In this document: piece after piece, positions 43,069 to 54,789 of the stretch | Position numbering within the stretch: the stretch's first letter is position 1 | How the letters are laid out: each line of letters begins with the position of its first letter | NCBI GenBank assembly: GCA_963170055.1 | Contig: CAUJGJ010000258.1 | Coordinates: 366,101 to 421,100 of the forward strand | Length of the DNA stretch: 55,000 bases | Source: Halisarca cf. caerulea | Taxonomy: Eukaryota; Porifera; Demospongiae; Chondrillida; Halisarcidae | Direction of reading: 5' to 3' | Program-made: the position numbers and the translations under genes | Notes under the pieces: model-generated | The model's database searches: none | What the model was told of the DNA's origin: nothing | Seen by the model: only the letters and a program-made list of their open reading frames with translations

Positions 43069-44355
43069 TACCTGTACTGGGTGTCTGTAGGAATATCCTA
43101 AGGCAAAGGGCTTCCCAGTCTAAATAATGATAGCCTGATACCCTAGTGCCCTGATACCCTGCTGGCACCCTCCTATAAGGGAACCCTGACATGCAATGCA
43201 CGGAAAGCAGCTTATTCTCACCCGTCAACTATGAAGCTGTTTCCACTGCCATCAGCAGCACCAACCACCACGTCACTCTGCGGCTGTAGAGAACACATCG
43301 AAAGGAGAATAAATTAGCAGGTTTAACACAATTGACAGGTATCACACAATTAACACTTTGAAATTAAAACAGAAATTAATAAAACTACATTAGCAAAATG
43401 AATACCAGTTACTGTATTCAATGGTCTACCTTACAGTGATGTTACTGTGTCTAGTAGCATGGTGCAGCATCATGCTACAATTTCTTCTTTATCACTACAT
43501 TTTTGTGAGTCACAGAAGTGAAATTCAGAAGGAAATTAATATCGACCCTTCCCTCCACTTTTATGACAAAATTCCTTAGTCTGACCAATGAATGTTGTCA
43601 GAGGTATGGAGGAAAAGTTCAGCAATGGAAAACAGACATAAACACTGCATGTAGTCTACTGTACATAGGTACCATGAATCTGTTGTGAGAGAAGCCGATA
43701 CCAACCCAACCTGGGGTGTTAGCAGAAACCTGGAAGTATACCACATCTCCTCTCACAGTCCAGTTTGCGGTATATCCTAAACGTGAACTCCGAATGCCAG
43801 TGCAGGGATCTTCAAAAGTGAATGAAACACAGAAGTTAGCAACAAAAAGATCATGACACATGGAAGTAACAATAGCACTGTCTAAAACAAGTCCTAACAC
43901 CAACATCTCAACCATAGCACATCACTAAATACACATAACAGGCACCCTTATATCTACCAGCACATTTCTTACCTTGGGGGCAGTTTGGGCCAGGGCACAG
44001 GACTTGCCCTGCAGAAGAAATACAACCGATCAAACATGGAAACTCATTGGGTTGAGTATCTACGGTCTATACGACATGAACGTTGCAGAGTGTTCTACTT
44101 TGAATTAATACAAAATGATAACCACGTGCAAGGTCAGTGCCGAAGTACTGAAAAATTGAAAACTATTTATCTATGGGATACATGCGTATTTAGTGCTCAA
44201 GTAGACATGTCTGCATTATGCTCCAACCACTGAATATAGATGCTCCAAAATACGAGGAGACCCTATATGAGCCAGCTGGAAGTAAGAACACACAGATTAC
44301 CTTGGGCATCACACAACAGAGAAAGCAAGATTAGGGTAACCAACGCAAGCTTCAT
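39442..44355 (-). CDS. Gene C: shortened DOMON-VWC paralogue of B, with frameshift
   Basis: Exons 44355-44301, 44008-43973, 43809-43673, 43283-43222, 42527-42247, 41561-41492, 40569-40518, 40195-40147, 39962-39791 and 39474-39442. Signal peptide, linker, full DOMON (same three exons and lengths as B), one VWC (CDYNGQTYNPGD with CTCSGDGRVSC), cationic tail. Both TIL exons, both WAP exons and three VWC units of B are missing; all joints still agree in phase. Exon 40569-40518 is 52 nt, not 53: one base is lost after TGTACAGAA. This shifts the frame and puts a stop in the tail. Either a recent pseudogene, a shortened protein or a sequence error. Without the loss it would be 315 aa. Confidence 0.65.
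40345..40432. repeat. (GC)n/(CA)n microsatellite
   Basis: In the gene C intron equivalent to the CA-bearing introns of B and D; starts with a short GC run. Confidence 0.9.
41904..41938. repeat. Short palindrome
   Basis: ATAGATACTCT and AGAGTATCTAT arms, perfect over 11 bp; of the same type as 19757-19800. Intron of gene C. Confidence 0.65.
42979..43066. repeat. (CA)n microsatellite
   Basis: About 88 bp of CA in the gene C intron between two DOMON exons; the same spot in gene B (about 18040) has only four or five CA units. Confidence 0.9.
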
Positions 44356-46536
44356 TGCAGCTGTCTTCAGTTGGAGCTAGGAGGCTGGCAAGGAATAATA
44401 GACTAAGTATGCATTGCAATTTTATAGCAAACAAGTGCCATTTTTTAATTCTTTGTCCCTCGTCTGCACAGTTCTAATTGTAGGGGTTTCCTCTTGGAGG
44501 TGACAGGGGTGGGTGGGGTGGGGCAAGCGTTGAATCTCTTTTACCATATAATGGGGTATCTATGCTTCTATGTATGGCTTTTCCTTTGACCATGAGTGAT
44601 TCAAATGAAGGAAGCATATCGTTGCTAGGTGTATGTGGATGATCAACTACATGCATGACCGAGTAAGCCGGCTGCCACACTTATGACATCACCCTCTGAA
44701 TAGCAAGGATATTTACGTCCTCCTTTGCAGCTTACGTCAGCAATCGGTTGACTGAGTATCAGTCCATGTCCAGTGATATATCTTCATAATTTATGATAGG
44801 TTTTAACTTTATGTCTTTGTACTCACCTTATGGTGTGACAAGGGTCTTCAAAAATGAATGGAACAACTCATTGCCAAGTTAGAAAATTCAAGCATGTAAC
44901 AATAATATTACACCCTGGTGCAGGCTTTAACCACAGGATGTGGGTCAAGTACAGACATGCACTGTTGCTCTCAATTGGCTCTGGCAGGGCCGAAAGCACA
45001 AAGGTCCACCAGCTCAATGGCGCACAAAGTCTACTAGTATCATAGACTCTCTACTATGGTTATGTAGTTAGGAGTGTCTATGCTATAGTACTATATAGAA
45101 AAAACATAGATAATGGGCTCATGCCTGTGTTTCAGCCTTCCTTTGACAATTGTTTTGTAGTTGGCATTAATCCCTGTATCAAAACTCGGTATGGGGAAAG
45201 TATTTAACAAATCTTGAAACTCCTCTTCTCTTGTATTAGTCCCTTTTACTGTATATTAGATTGTAGATGACAAATTTGTCATTTGCAATCATATTGCATG
45301 TCCCTATTTGCCATCAAACAATCATTCAAATCGTAGAGTGCTTTCCCCACATGGGCTGTAATGCCATGAATTAATGGTCCCCTGTTATAAGCCTCCCACC
45401 CCCCCACCCCCACCCAACCATGTTACCAATAGTAAACCATAACCCAAGGCAACCCTAACCCTAATGCCCAAACGGTATAGAGTTTATATTTGATGAGTAC
45501 CCAAGCCAGACAACTTTTAGGGTGACAAGATTTAATGGGACAGGGCTTCTTCATATGCACAAAACTGAACTGATCTCGGGTGTCCCCGACACACACATAT
45601 ACTGTATTTAGTATGCATACATGTACACACGGATGTATGCACAGTCATCTTTTAGTTCAACTTACAAGTTTGGACACTGCATTTTCTGTGTTGTAAGAAA
45701 CAAAATTAAATTTTAATGTGCTTGCGAGCATATACCTGATACATTGGCATATAAAGATTTAATTTCACAGAATTGCTAGTTTCTTTAGCTTAACAGCTAT
45801 ACGTAACAATGAAGCCTCTCTAAGCTACTATTCCAACATTCTCTCTATAATCCATGCAACCGTCTTATGAGGTACAGTCACCATAATATTATTAAAGTAT
45901 GGCTGTAGTCACTCCATATAATCCAACAACCTCCTAATCTGACATTATTCTCACGTCCCATTGAGTTTCAGATTGGAGAGGTTTCACTGCAACATATTAG
46001 TGGCCCAAATTCATTTGAAAGCTAACTTGAAGCTGCAATACTCTGTCAGATGTTTTCATGACATTGTGAAGAAATAGTTGACATGTGTACCTGATAATGC
46101 CTTGTGTTGGTGCATTAGAAACTATTTCTGGCACAATTTGCACACAGCAGCACTTCATCATACCCTGAGAGTTGCATAAATGTATTACTTGCATGCAGGA
46201 TGCTTTAGAATGGACCTATTCCCAGCTAATGTTGGCTTGAGCATTTTGTGCGATTCGCTATAATTATTTAGTGGAGGCATGTATATAGTGTACGGTGTGG
46301 TTGCTTGGCTGCCTTTCCCCACTGAGATAATTTCCTGAGTCAATTGACAGATATTCAAGATTGAATGATGTAATATAGTGATAGAGCACTAGCTGTAGGT
46401 GTTTCTTGTAATGTCTGAGTCATTTCCGCAGTTCATGGCTCATAATTATAATATATATAAAAGATCCCTACCAAGGCTCACGGCACCAATTTGAAAGTTG
46501 ATACCACAGCCTGATGACCATACTTCAGATAGAATC
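44356..46536. other. Duplicated divergent promoter region (gene C / P2)
   Basis: Paralogous over most of its length to 19398-22051. It keeps the TATA boxes at both ends and the imperfect palindrome near 45042-45082. No gene seen. Confidence 0.6.
44420..44426 (-). promoter_or_regulatory. TATA box of gene C
   Basis: GCTATAAAATTGC on the minus strand, 65 bp before the ATG, paralogous to the gene B box. Confidence 0.55.
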
Positions 46537-47101
46537 ATGTCTACTTTACAACTTGTTTCAGTTCTCTTGCTTGTGACTTTTTGTTATGTTTCTCATTCAC
46601 TCACGTACTGTACCAAGTAAGCTCACTTTCATGTACACGTGTGGGGGAGGGGGTGTATAGCACACAGCATGCATGCACTGTTCTGTGCCACCTGCAAGTT
46701 ATTTGTTGTGTGAATTGTGTTAGCAAGTCTCCATGTTGCAGGAAAGGGGAACTCGGTACAGTTTGTGGGGATATGAACATTGCTGGAGTTGCATTTATGT
46801 GTAGTTCGCCCTTAGGCTATATACCAAACAAACAAATGTGTGTATTTCCATTTCTGTTCAGATTTAGTATGTGAAAATGATTATCCTTCCCATGCAGCTA
46901 GAGTAGTACAAGCCACTTCTACAAATGGAAAATTTCCCCTCTTTTAATGTGCACACTTAGTCTAAGAACACATACCATTGTGTGTATTATAATGTGAAGC
47001 ATAATATAACTGGATTCTTTCTATTCCTGCTTACCCTGCTAAGGAGGCACTCCACACAACCCAGGTGATAAATGGCTGTGTTCAGATAGATGCACTCTAT
47101 G
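46537..47101 (+). pseudogene. P2: decayed copy of P1
   Basis: Signal exon 46537-46616 (MSTLQLVSVLLLVTFC) has 4 extra bases near its end, so it leaves in phase 2, not 1. The next exon (47044-47101; GGTPHNPGDKWLCSDRC) has lost the first VWC Cys, and the shifted frame stops within it. Exons 3-6 are absent; the copy of P3 starts at about 48.42 kb. TATA box kept. Confidence 0.7.
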
Positions 47102-47864
47102 GTGAGCCTATGGATGGACCTGTTGCTCCATGCAGGACATATTCAATTAGCTAGTTCCAAACCTTATCTGTCCACACACAATCTGCTTGTCAGTAAATGT
47201 CCAGATGGATGTATATTCAATTGCTAAGTTGGCATTCAGTGTGACTGTGGTATTTGCAGTACTCAACAAGTGCACATGATGATGACCCACAAAGGCTACT
47301 AAGTACTCAGGATTCTGTGTACAAACTTGGTAATTGTGTTGTGCATGTGATTTTTCACCTGCGCTGTCTACGTACAGACTGTATAGGTCTAGCCAGATAC
47401 CCTGGCCCTGGCTATACTCAACCCTCCATATCACCCAGATTATGCATGCCTTATAGGCTAGCTGTGTGTATCAGAGGAACTGTCGACAATTGTCTTATAA
47501 TGTTCACAAAGTACATTTTCAATATATTACAATGCAATCTCACTATACAAAACACTCTTGCAGTGAATTTCTACCTTTAGTAAACAAAAATACATGTAAC
47601 CCATCAAGTCGTCTACTATGAATGTCTATCTACTGCAGTTATAGACTACGTGAATTTTGATAAAAATATATTATAGTGAAGAATTTTCAGTTTTCCCTGG
47701 GGTTCATTGTAATGAGATTCCACTGTATTGAATACTTTACATTATATCACAGATACTTTAACCCTGGGTTGAGTATCTGTGGTTATATGATTGTACTTCT
47801 GCAAGTATTGATTCTTTACATGCGTGTACGTGCATGCATGTGTTTGCATCCATGCCTGGGTGAG

Positions 47865-47920
47865 TGTGTTTGTGTGTGTTTGTGTGTGTTTGTGTGTGTG
47901 TGTGTGTTTGTGTGTGTGTG

Positions 47921-47998
<78 letters not shown>

Positions 47999-48070
47999 AT
48001 GTGTGTGTGTGTGTGTGCGTGTGTGTGTGTGCGTGTGTGTGCATGTGTGTGTGTGTGTGTGTGTGTGTGT
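47865..48070. repeat. (GT)n microsatellite
   Basis: About 200 bp of GT with scattered interruptions, in the position of P1 intron 2. Confidence 0.95.
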
Positions 48071-48420
48071 CCAGTTGTGTCGAGTGGCTGCATGGTTAGT
48101 AGTCCCTTATGAGAGCTTAAGCCTGTTGCCAGCAGGTGGTGCTTTTGTAAAGGGATGAAAGCTGTGACTCTCAACAGCTTACAGGTAAAATCATTCCTGT
48201 CAGCCTCAACCACTGGAATATTAAACATGACTTGCAATGGGTATTTCTTTTTTTTTAAATTATCAGACTTTAGCAGGGTGCTGGCCGTTTGCTGGTGCCC
48301 TATTGGTACTATTAGCCTGGATACTATTGAGTGTAATTAAGGCTGGGAACCACTAGTGCTGCTGCATGTAAGTTAGTGCATGGTCGATCTTGTGTGACTG
48401 GGGCTGCTAGCTGTTTCCCT
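48071..48420. repeat. Dispersed repeat next to GT tract
   Basis: Begins CCAGTTGTGTCGAGTGGC and contains TAAGCCTGTTGCCAGCAGG. Copies also follow the GT tracts at 50420 and 51165. Confidence 0.7.
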
Positions 48421-50325
48421 TCACTGCAACATATAGTGGCCCAAATTCATTTGAAAGCCAAGCTGCAATACTCTGTCAGATGTTTAAGTAATAGTTGACA
48501 CCTGTACCTGATAATGCCTTGTGTTGATGTATTAGAAGCTATTTCTGGCACAAATTGCACACAGCAACACTTTATCATATCCTAAGAGTCACATAAATGT
48601 ATTGCTTGCATGCAGGATGCTTTAGAATGGACCTATTCCCAGCTAATGTTGGCTTGAGCATTTTGTGCGATTCGCTATAATTATTTAGTGGAGGCATGTA
48701 CAGTGTACTATGTATGCACATGTTGTAGTACATCTGATATACACTTTTACTGACATTGTCACCAGTTAAGGTAATTTGCTGGTGGTGTGGTTGCTTGGCT
48801 GCCTTTCCCCATTGAGATAATTTCCTGAGTCAATTGACAGATATAGTTCAGGATTGAATGATGTAATTATTATATAGTGATAGAGCACTAGCTGTAGGTG
48901 CTTCTTGTAGTAATGTCTGAGTCATTTCCTCAGTTCATGGCTTATATTTATAGAAAATCCCTACCAGGGCTCACAGCACCAATATACCACAGTCTGGATG
49001 ACCATACTTCAGATAGAATCATCATGATGCATGTCTACTTAACAACTTGTTTCAGTTCTCTTGCTTGTGACTTTTTGTCATGTTTCTCATTCACTCACTG
49101 TACCAAGTAAGCTCACTTTCATGTACATGTGTGGGGGAGGGGGTGTATAGCACACAGCATGCATGCACTGTTCTGTGCCACCTGCAAGTTATTTGTTGTG
49201 TGAATCATGTTAGCAAGTCTCCATGATGCAGGAAAGGGGATCGAACTCATGCAGTGCACAATTTGTGGGGATACGAACATTGCTGGAGTTGCATTTATCT
49301 GCAGTTTGCCCTACCAAACAAACGAATGTGTGTATTTCCATTTCTGTTCAGATTTAGTATGTGAAAATGATCATCCCTCCCATGCAGCTAGAGTAGTACA
49401 AGCCACTTCTACAAATGGAAAATTTCCCCTCCTTTTACGTACACACTAAGAACACATGCCATAGACTCTTTCTTTTCCTGTTCCTACTAAGAAGGAGGCA
49501 CTCTACACAAAACAGGTGATAAATGGCTGTGTTCAGATAGATGCACTCTATGGTGAGTCTAGATGGACCTGTTGCTCCAGGACCTATTCAATTAGCTAGT
49601 TCCAAACCTTATCTGTCCACACACAATCTGCTTGTCAGTAAATGTCCAGATGGATGTATATTCAATTGCTAAGTTGGCATTCAGTGTGACTGTGGTATTT
49701 GCAGTACCCAACAAGTGCACATGATGATGACCCACAAAGGCTACTAAGTACTCAGGATTCTGTGTACAAACTTGGTAATTGTGTTGTGCATGTGATTTTT
49801 CACCTGCACTAGCTGTCTACAGACTGTAGGTCTAGCCAGATACCCTGGCCCTGGCTATACTTAACCTTCCATTACCCAATATATGCCTTAGGCTAACTCC
49901 TTTATGGCCCATGTACTGCATGTGTGTATCAGAGGAACTGTCGACAATTGTCTTATTATTATGTTCACAAAGTACACTTTCAATATACAATGCAAACTCA
50001 ATGACATTATACAAAACACTCTTGCAGTGAATTTCTACCTTTAGTAAACAAAAATACATGTGACCCATTAAGTCATCTACCATGAAAGTCTATCTACTGC
50101 AGTTATAGTGAATTTTTGATAAAAATATATTATAGTGAAGAATTTTCGGTTTTCACTGGGGTTCATTATAATGAGATTCCACTGTGTTGAATACTTTACA
50201 TTATATCACAGATACTTTAACCCTGGGTTGAGTATCTGTGGTTAGATGATTGTACTTCTGCAAGTATTGTATCTTTACATGCGTGTACGTGCATGTGTTT
50301 ACATCCATGCCTGCATGGGTGAGTG

Positions 50326-50345
50326 TGTATGTGTGTATTTGTGCA

Positions 50346-50407
<62 letters not shown>

Positions 50408-50420
50408 TGTGTGTGTGTGT
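50326..50420. repeat. (GT)n microsatellite
   Basis: In P3 intron 2, followed directly by the dispersed repeat. Confidence 0.9.
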
Positions 50421-51101
50421 CCAGTTGTCTTGAGTGGCTGTATGGTTATAGTGGTCTCTTATGAGAGCTTAAGCCTGTTGCCAGTAGGTGGTGCTTTTAT
50501 AAAGGGATGAGAGCTGAGACTCTCAACAGCTTACAGGTAAAACCATTCCTGTCAGCCTCAACCACTGAAAATATTAACTATGACTTGGGTATTTCTTTAT
50601 CGGACTCTTAGCAGGGTGCTGGTCATTGGCTGGTGCCCTATTAATTAGTGCTAATATCCTGGATATTACCAAGTTTAATTAGGGCTGGGAACCATGCACT
50701 ACTGCTGTGAGTCAGTGGTCAATCTTGTGTGACAGGGGCTGCTGTTTCGCCTCCTTTGTTTGGTGGATGTGGCATCGCCCGTCAGCGGGTGGTGTCGTGG
50801 TTGCTGGGTGTGGGGTGGGGTTGTGGTCTGGGCTGCACGGGATGCACTTGTGACTTAGGTGGACACGCCACCGCTCTCCAGCAGCAGCCCAGTCCTCCCC
50901 ATCTCATGGGCTTGCAACCTTACAGATGGGCAACCCCTGAATGCACTAGGAGGCCATCAGGGATGGTGGGGGTGGGTGGGCCCATATATCCAGTGGGTCT
51001 CTCCCTCACTGATGTCTGGTGGCTCACCTCCATTGGGCCCTGCAATGGGGCCACAATAGCCAGCACTAGCTGCAGGCTGTGGTATTACAAGTTACAAGTT
51101 A

Positions 51102-51165
<64 letters not shown>

Positions 51166-51722
51166 GTCCAGTCGGTGTGAGGGGCTGGTTAGTAATCTCT
51201 TTTAAGAGCTTAAGCCTGTTGCCAGCAGGTGGTGCTTTTGGAAGGATGAAAACGGGGACGCTCAGCTGCTTACAGGTGAAATCATACCTGTCAGCCTCAA
51301 CCACTGGAAACAATAAATATGACTTGCCAATGGGTATTTCTTTTAATTATCAGATTCTTAGCAGGGTACTGGTCATGGCTGGTGCCCTATATACATGGAT
51401 GTTATTAGCCTGGTTATTACCAAGTTTAGGGTTGGGAATTACTGCTGCTGTGAGTTAGGTGGACACGGCCACCACTCTTCAGCTGCAGCCCAGCCCTACC
51501 CATCTTGTGGGGTTGCAACCTCACAGATGGGCAACCCCTGATTGCACGAGGGGGCCATCAGGGATGGTGGAGGCAGCTGGGCCCATATCCAGTGAATCAC
51601 TCCCTCACTGATGTCTGGTGGTTCACCCCCATGCAGTTAGGCCCCCTTTGGGGGCCCAACAAGGGGGCCACAATAGCCCGCACTGCATGCGCAGGCTGTG
51701 GTACTACCAGTTACAAGTTACA
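50421..51722. repeat. Tandem pair of repeat modules with GT tract between
   Basis: The block TAAGCCTGTTGCCAGYAGG occurs at about 50470 and 51210, and the block CTGATGTCTGGTGG occurs at about 51010 and 51610. A GT tract lies at 51104-51164. The second unit is shorter. No coding capacity. Confidence 0.65.
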
Positions 51723-51723
51723 A

Positions 51724-51752
51724 GTGTGCGTGTGTGTGAGTGTGTGTGCGTG

Positions 51753-51813
<61 letters not shown>

Positions 51814-51822
51814 CACAGTGAC

Positions 51823-51854
<32 letters not shown>

Positions 51855-51855
51855 T

Positions 51856-51902
<47 letters not shown>

Positions 51903-51913
51903 CATGTGTGTGT

Positions 51914-51965
<52 letters not shown>

Positions 51966-51966
51966 A
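51724..51966. repeat. (GT)n microsatellite, about 240 bp
   Basis: A GT tract with several interruptions in P3 intron 2; only flanking sequence after it matches P1. Confidence 0.95.
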
Positions 51967-52438
51967 TGCATGTGTGTGTTTGTGCGTACATGTGATTAGA
52001 TGAAGCTAATTTTATAACTTGTGAGTTATTAGTACGGTAGATCTATACAAAGGCAATGTACATTGTGATGTTTTTATACACATTTGTATTATTGCTCTAC
52101 TGTATGAATATACAATCATTAACAGTGCATCTCCAAATGTAGCGCGTGTGTACTGGGTAAAGTGATCAAAGCCTCACGGTCACCTGACTGTGTGCCAACC
52201 TTGAAAAGCTACCAGAGTTATGATGGTGCAATAGTCCCTCACGATGAAATCTACAACAATGGTCCTTGCATTCAGTGGCGAGTGCTAACAGGGGGATCTC
52301 CATATATACGTGCATAGCTCACTTGTACAACATAATCAATACGTGGCCATTTCCTCGTGCATGTGCCATGCGTGCTTGAATCTTGAGTAGAAGAATGATG
52401 CAGTTTCATCCTTTCAGTGTGTGTCATGTACATAGTAA

Positions 52439-52492
52439 CAAGTAATTTGAGTTAAAAACTCGTGTGGGGCAGCAACACGCTCAAATTACTTG
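52439..52492. repeat. Two-stem hairpin
   Basis: Outer perfect 13-bp stem CAAGTAATTTGAG/CTCAAATTACTTG; inner stem CGTGT/ACACG around GGGGCAGCA. A downstream intron or flank of P3. Confidence 0.6.
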
Positions 52493-53175
52493 CAAAGCAT
52501 TGAAGGGTAAGTGTGCAGCTGAACATTCACTGAACATACTGTTATTGTAACTGGACAATTGTTTTGAAAATTCATTCCTGTATTCAAATGAATTGAACTT
52601 TTGAATTCAAAAATTCAAAAGTTAAAAAAACAATTCCTATAATTCATTCCTGTATATTAAATCCATACTTCTCTATTACTATTATATAAAATCTCTATTA
52701 TAAGACTTTTCTTCAAATCCATATATATCGATTACACACCAGAAGTCCAAATTAATGAAAACAATATAGGGGCTGCCTACAGTAGCTCCTGAAAACATAG
52801 TACCTCAAAGGTCATTGTGCAAGAGCTTGACCTAAATTTCACACTTGTCTTACAATCCATGGAAACTGCAGAAGTTTTATCCCATGAAAATTTGAGCGCA
52901 CATGGTATTATATGTAGTCAATTGCAAATACAGTATTGAATGTTTCACAAAGTTATAGATATAATCGTGCGTACCGTATGTCACGTACTGCAGTGTACAT
53001 GTTTTGAGAGACCAGTGACACCCTGTGGATGTACTGGCTTACCATGCATGTCTGTCTTTGTGTACTTAGCATGTGTTTTGTGTTGATGTACAATACTATG
53101 CATCCCCCGTGTGGCGAATGTATTACTAATGTAGGTCATCTCAATACAAAGAATAATACAATGACATTGTGTAAA

Positions 53176-53359
53176 TACAGTGATACCCCTTTTGAAAGAC
53201 CAGCCTTAGGGACGGGCGAAAGGTGGCCTTTCAAAAGAGGTGGTCTCTGATGAGGGGGAAGTTAGTATGGGACACATACACATGTGTGATCAGCAAAGCT
53301 GGTCTTGCAAAAGAGGTGGTCGTTCACGAGGGTGGCCTCTCAAAAGGGGTACTACTGTA
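53176..53359. mobile_element. Small TIR element
   Basis: TACAGTGATACCCCTTTTG at the left; inverted CAAAAGGGGTACTACTGTA at the right. Internal repeats of GAGGTGGTC. Non-coding. Confidence 0.6.
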
Positions 53360-53681
53360 TTGCATGTGTGCACATTTGATCATGCATACAATACATGTAC
53401 ATGAATTGGGAATTGTGTGCAATTGTATACAGTTGTCTGGCATTCTTACATATTCATCTTTTTGACATTGTACGTACATGCATGTATGTATGTCCCAAGT
53501 GAAGCATGAATGTACAAGTATTAGTTGTGACCCATTCAAGCATGATACATGACAGAATCACTTACTATGTAGATCACAAGGGGGAAGCCCAAGGAGTATA
53601 TACACAGATAGTGTCTGTTTTCCCATGTACGTGACATGCCAAATGGGATCCAACTAACCTGTACACACGTGACAATCTTAT

Positions 53682-54341
53682 TACCGTACGCGCTCTAATT
53701 TTCGCGGGCCTAAACTTTCGCGGTTTTCGCGGATTGGAAGCCATCCGCGAAAGTTTAAATCAGCGAAAAGTTTGAATCTTGCGCAGTGATATAAAATGGC
53801 CGTCGCAGTGATATAAAATGGCTGTCGCTGAACAGCGGGCAGCGCTGTCGACGCCTTATTGTATTCTTATTAGATCCATGATGATATACCTAATATAGGT
53901 GTGAAAGAAGGTATAGGCTTGTCCACTGCCTTTATTTTGTCTTCGTTTGCGTTCGCATGTGCCTTTAGCTACCTGACGGTGCTTGAAGAAAGTCGCCCGA
54001 TTCGCTCGTTTTTGGTTCGCAAGCGTCTGGACTTTTCAGATTTGGAGCAAGTTGTTCCATCAAGCATGGCAGATGCTGTTAGAAAAGAAATATGCAAAAA
54101 TTCAGAGGAAGAAACCGCTCACGTGTCTGTGTCATTGCCCGGCCTGTTTGGCTTGACAATCATTAAAACTTCAGAGTGCTAATTGCGATCTAGGGTCTAC
54201 TCAGGTCTATCACTACTAGTTAACTTGAACAAAAAAAAACAGAGGCACTGGATGGGGACCCGCGAAAATAAAAACGCGAAAAACGCGAATTTGTGAAATC
54301 CGCGAAAGTTTAAGCCCGCGAAAATTAGAGCGCGTACGGTA
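53682..54341. mobile_element. TIR DNA transposon with internal ORF
   Basis: TA-flanked ends CCGTACGCGCTCTAATTTTC and the matching inverse, arms about 40 bp with a single mismatch. A subterminal GCGGATTGGAAGCCATCCGC lies at the left. About 660 bp, far larger than its 210-bp relative at 23071. No transposase motif was found. Confidence 0.75.
53901..54182 (+). CDS. ORF inside TIR element, possible captured exon
   Basis: 93 codons open to TAA. The first codon is GTG, so this is more likely an exon (acceptor ctaatatag just before) than a full gene. A hydrophobic stretch (AFILSSFAFACAFSYLTVL) is followed by a charged region with LVRKRLDFSDLEQVV. No family recognised. Confidence 0.3.
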   Translation: MKEGIGLSTAFILSSFAFACAFSYLTVLEESRPIRSFLVRKRLDFSDLEQVVPSSMADAVRKEICKNSEEETAHVSVSLPGLFGLTIIKTSEC

Positions 54342-54673
54342 TAATAAAGATAGGCCGATTTTTTGTTCGCAGTTCACTGACGTGCGCTTCGACTGACTGC
54401 GGACGACTGTTCATGATCGTCAACTGTAGGATCTGGAAAGAGCACGTAAGGCTCTTCTTCACTTTTACTTGCGAAATGGCGAAATTTCGAAAATAGCCCG
54501 TACAAGCCTACGAGCCGCCATATTCGGTTTACGGGCGAATCCTGACAGGAATACGACTTTTACCTTCGAAACGGTTGTTCGCTAACTCCTCCTGGGAAAA
54601 AGATGCGAGTACTTCCTGACTGCGGCGAATGTTCCAAAATAAACTTGGTGAGTGTCCTTATCTATAAGGCGGA

Positions 54674-54755
54674 ATGATTGACGCGTTGGAAACTGAGGCG
54701 GCATCGGTGGCAAAAAGGATGTCAACAGCTATGTTCGTGCGCAATGATATCCGTA
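54674..54755 (+). CDS. Possible first coding exon of a downstream gene
   Basis: ATG, 27 codons (MIDALETEAASVAKRMSTAM...), then donor gtaagt in phase 1. The preceding 300 bp are CpG-richer than the rest of the window and contain a CCGCCATATT motif, as expected for a housekeeping-type promoter. The remaining exons would lie outside the window. Confidence 0.3.
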
Positions 54756-54789
54756 GTAAGTATGCGGGTATCCTGTCGAAATCCGTCGA

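Larger units (their letters stand above)
49031..52277 (+). pseudogene. P3: decayed copy of P1
   Basis: Exon equivalents 49031-49106, 49492-49552 and 52143-52277. Codon 4 of the signal peptide is TAA. Exon 2 has lost the first Cys. In exon 3 a conserved VWC Cys is Tyr (LKSYQSYDG versus LKSCRSSDG), and its donor is gcgagt, not gtgagt. Exons 4-6 are missing; the paralogy ends near 53.16 kb. Splice phases otherwise survive, so decay is recent. Confidence 0.75.
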
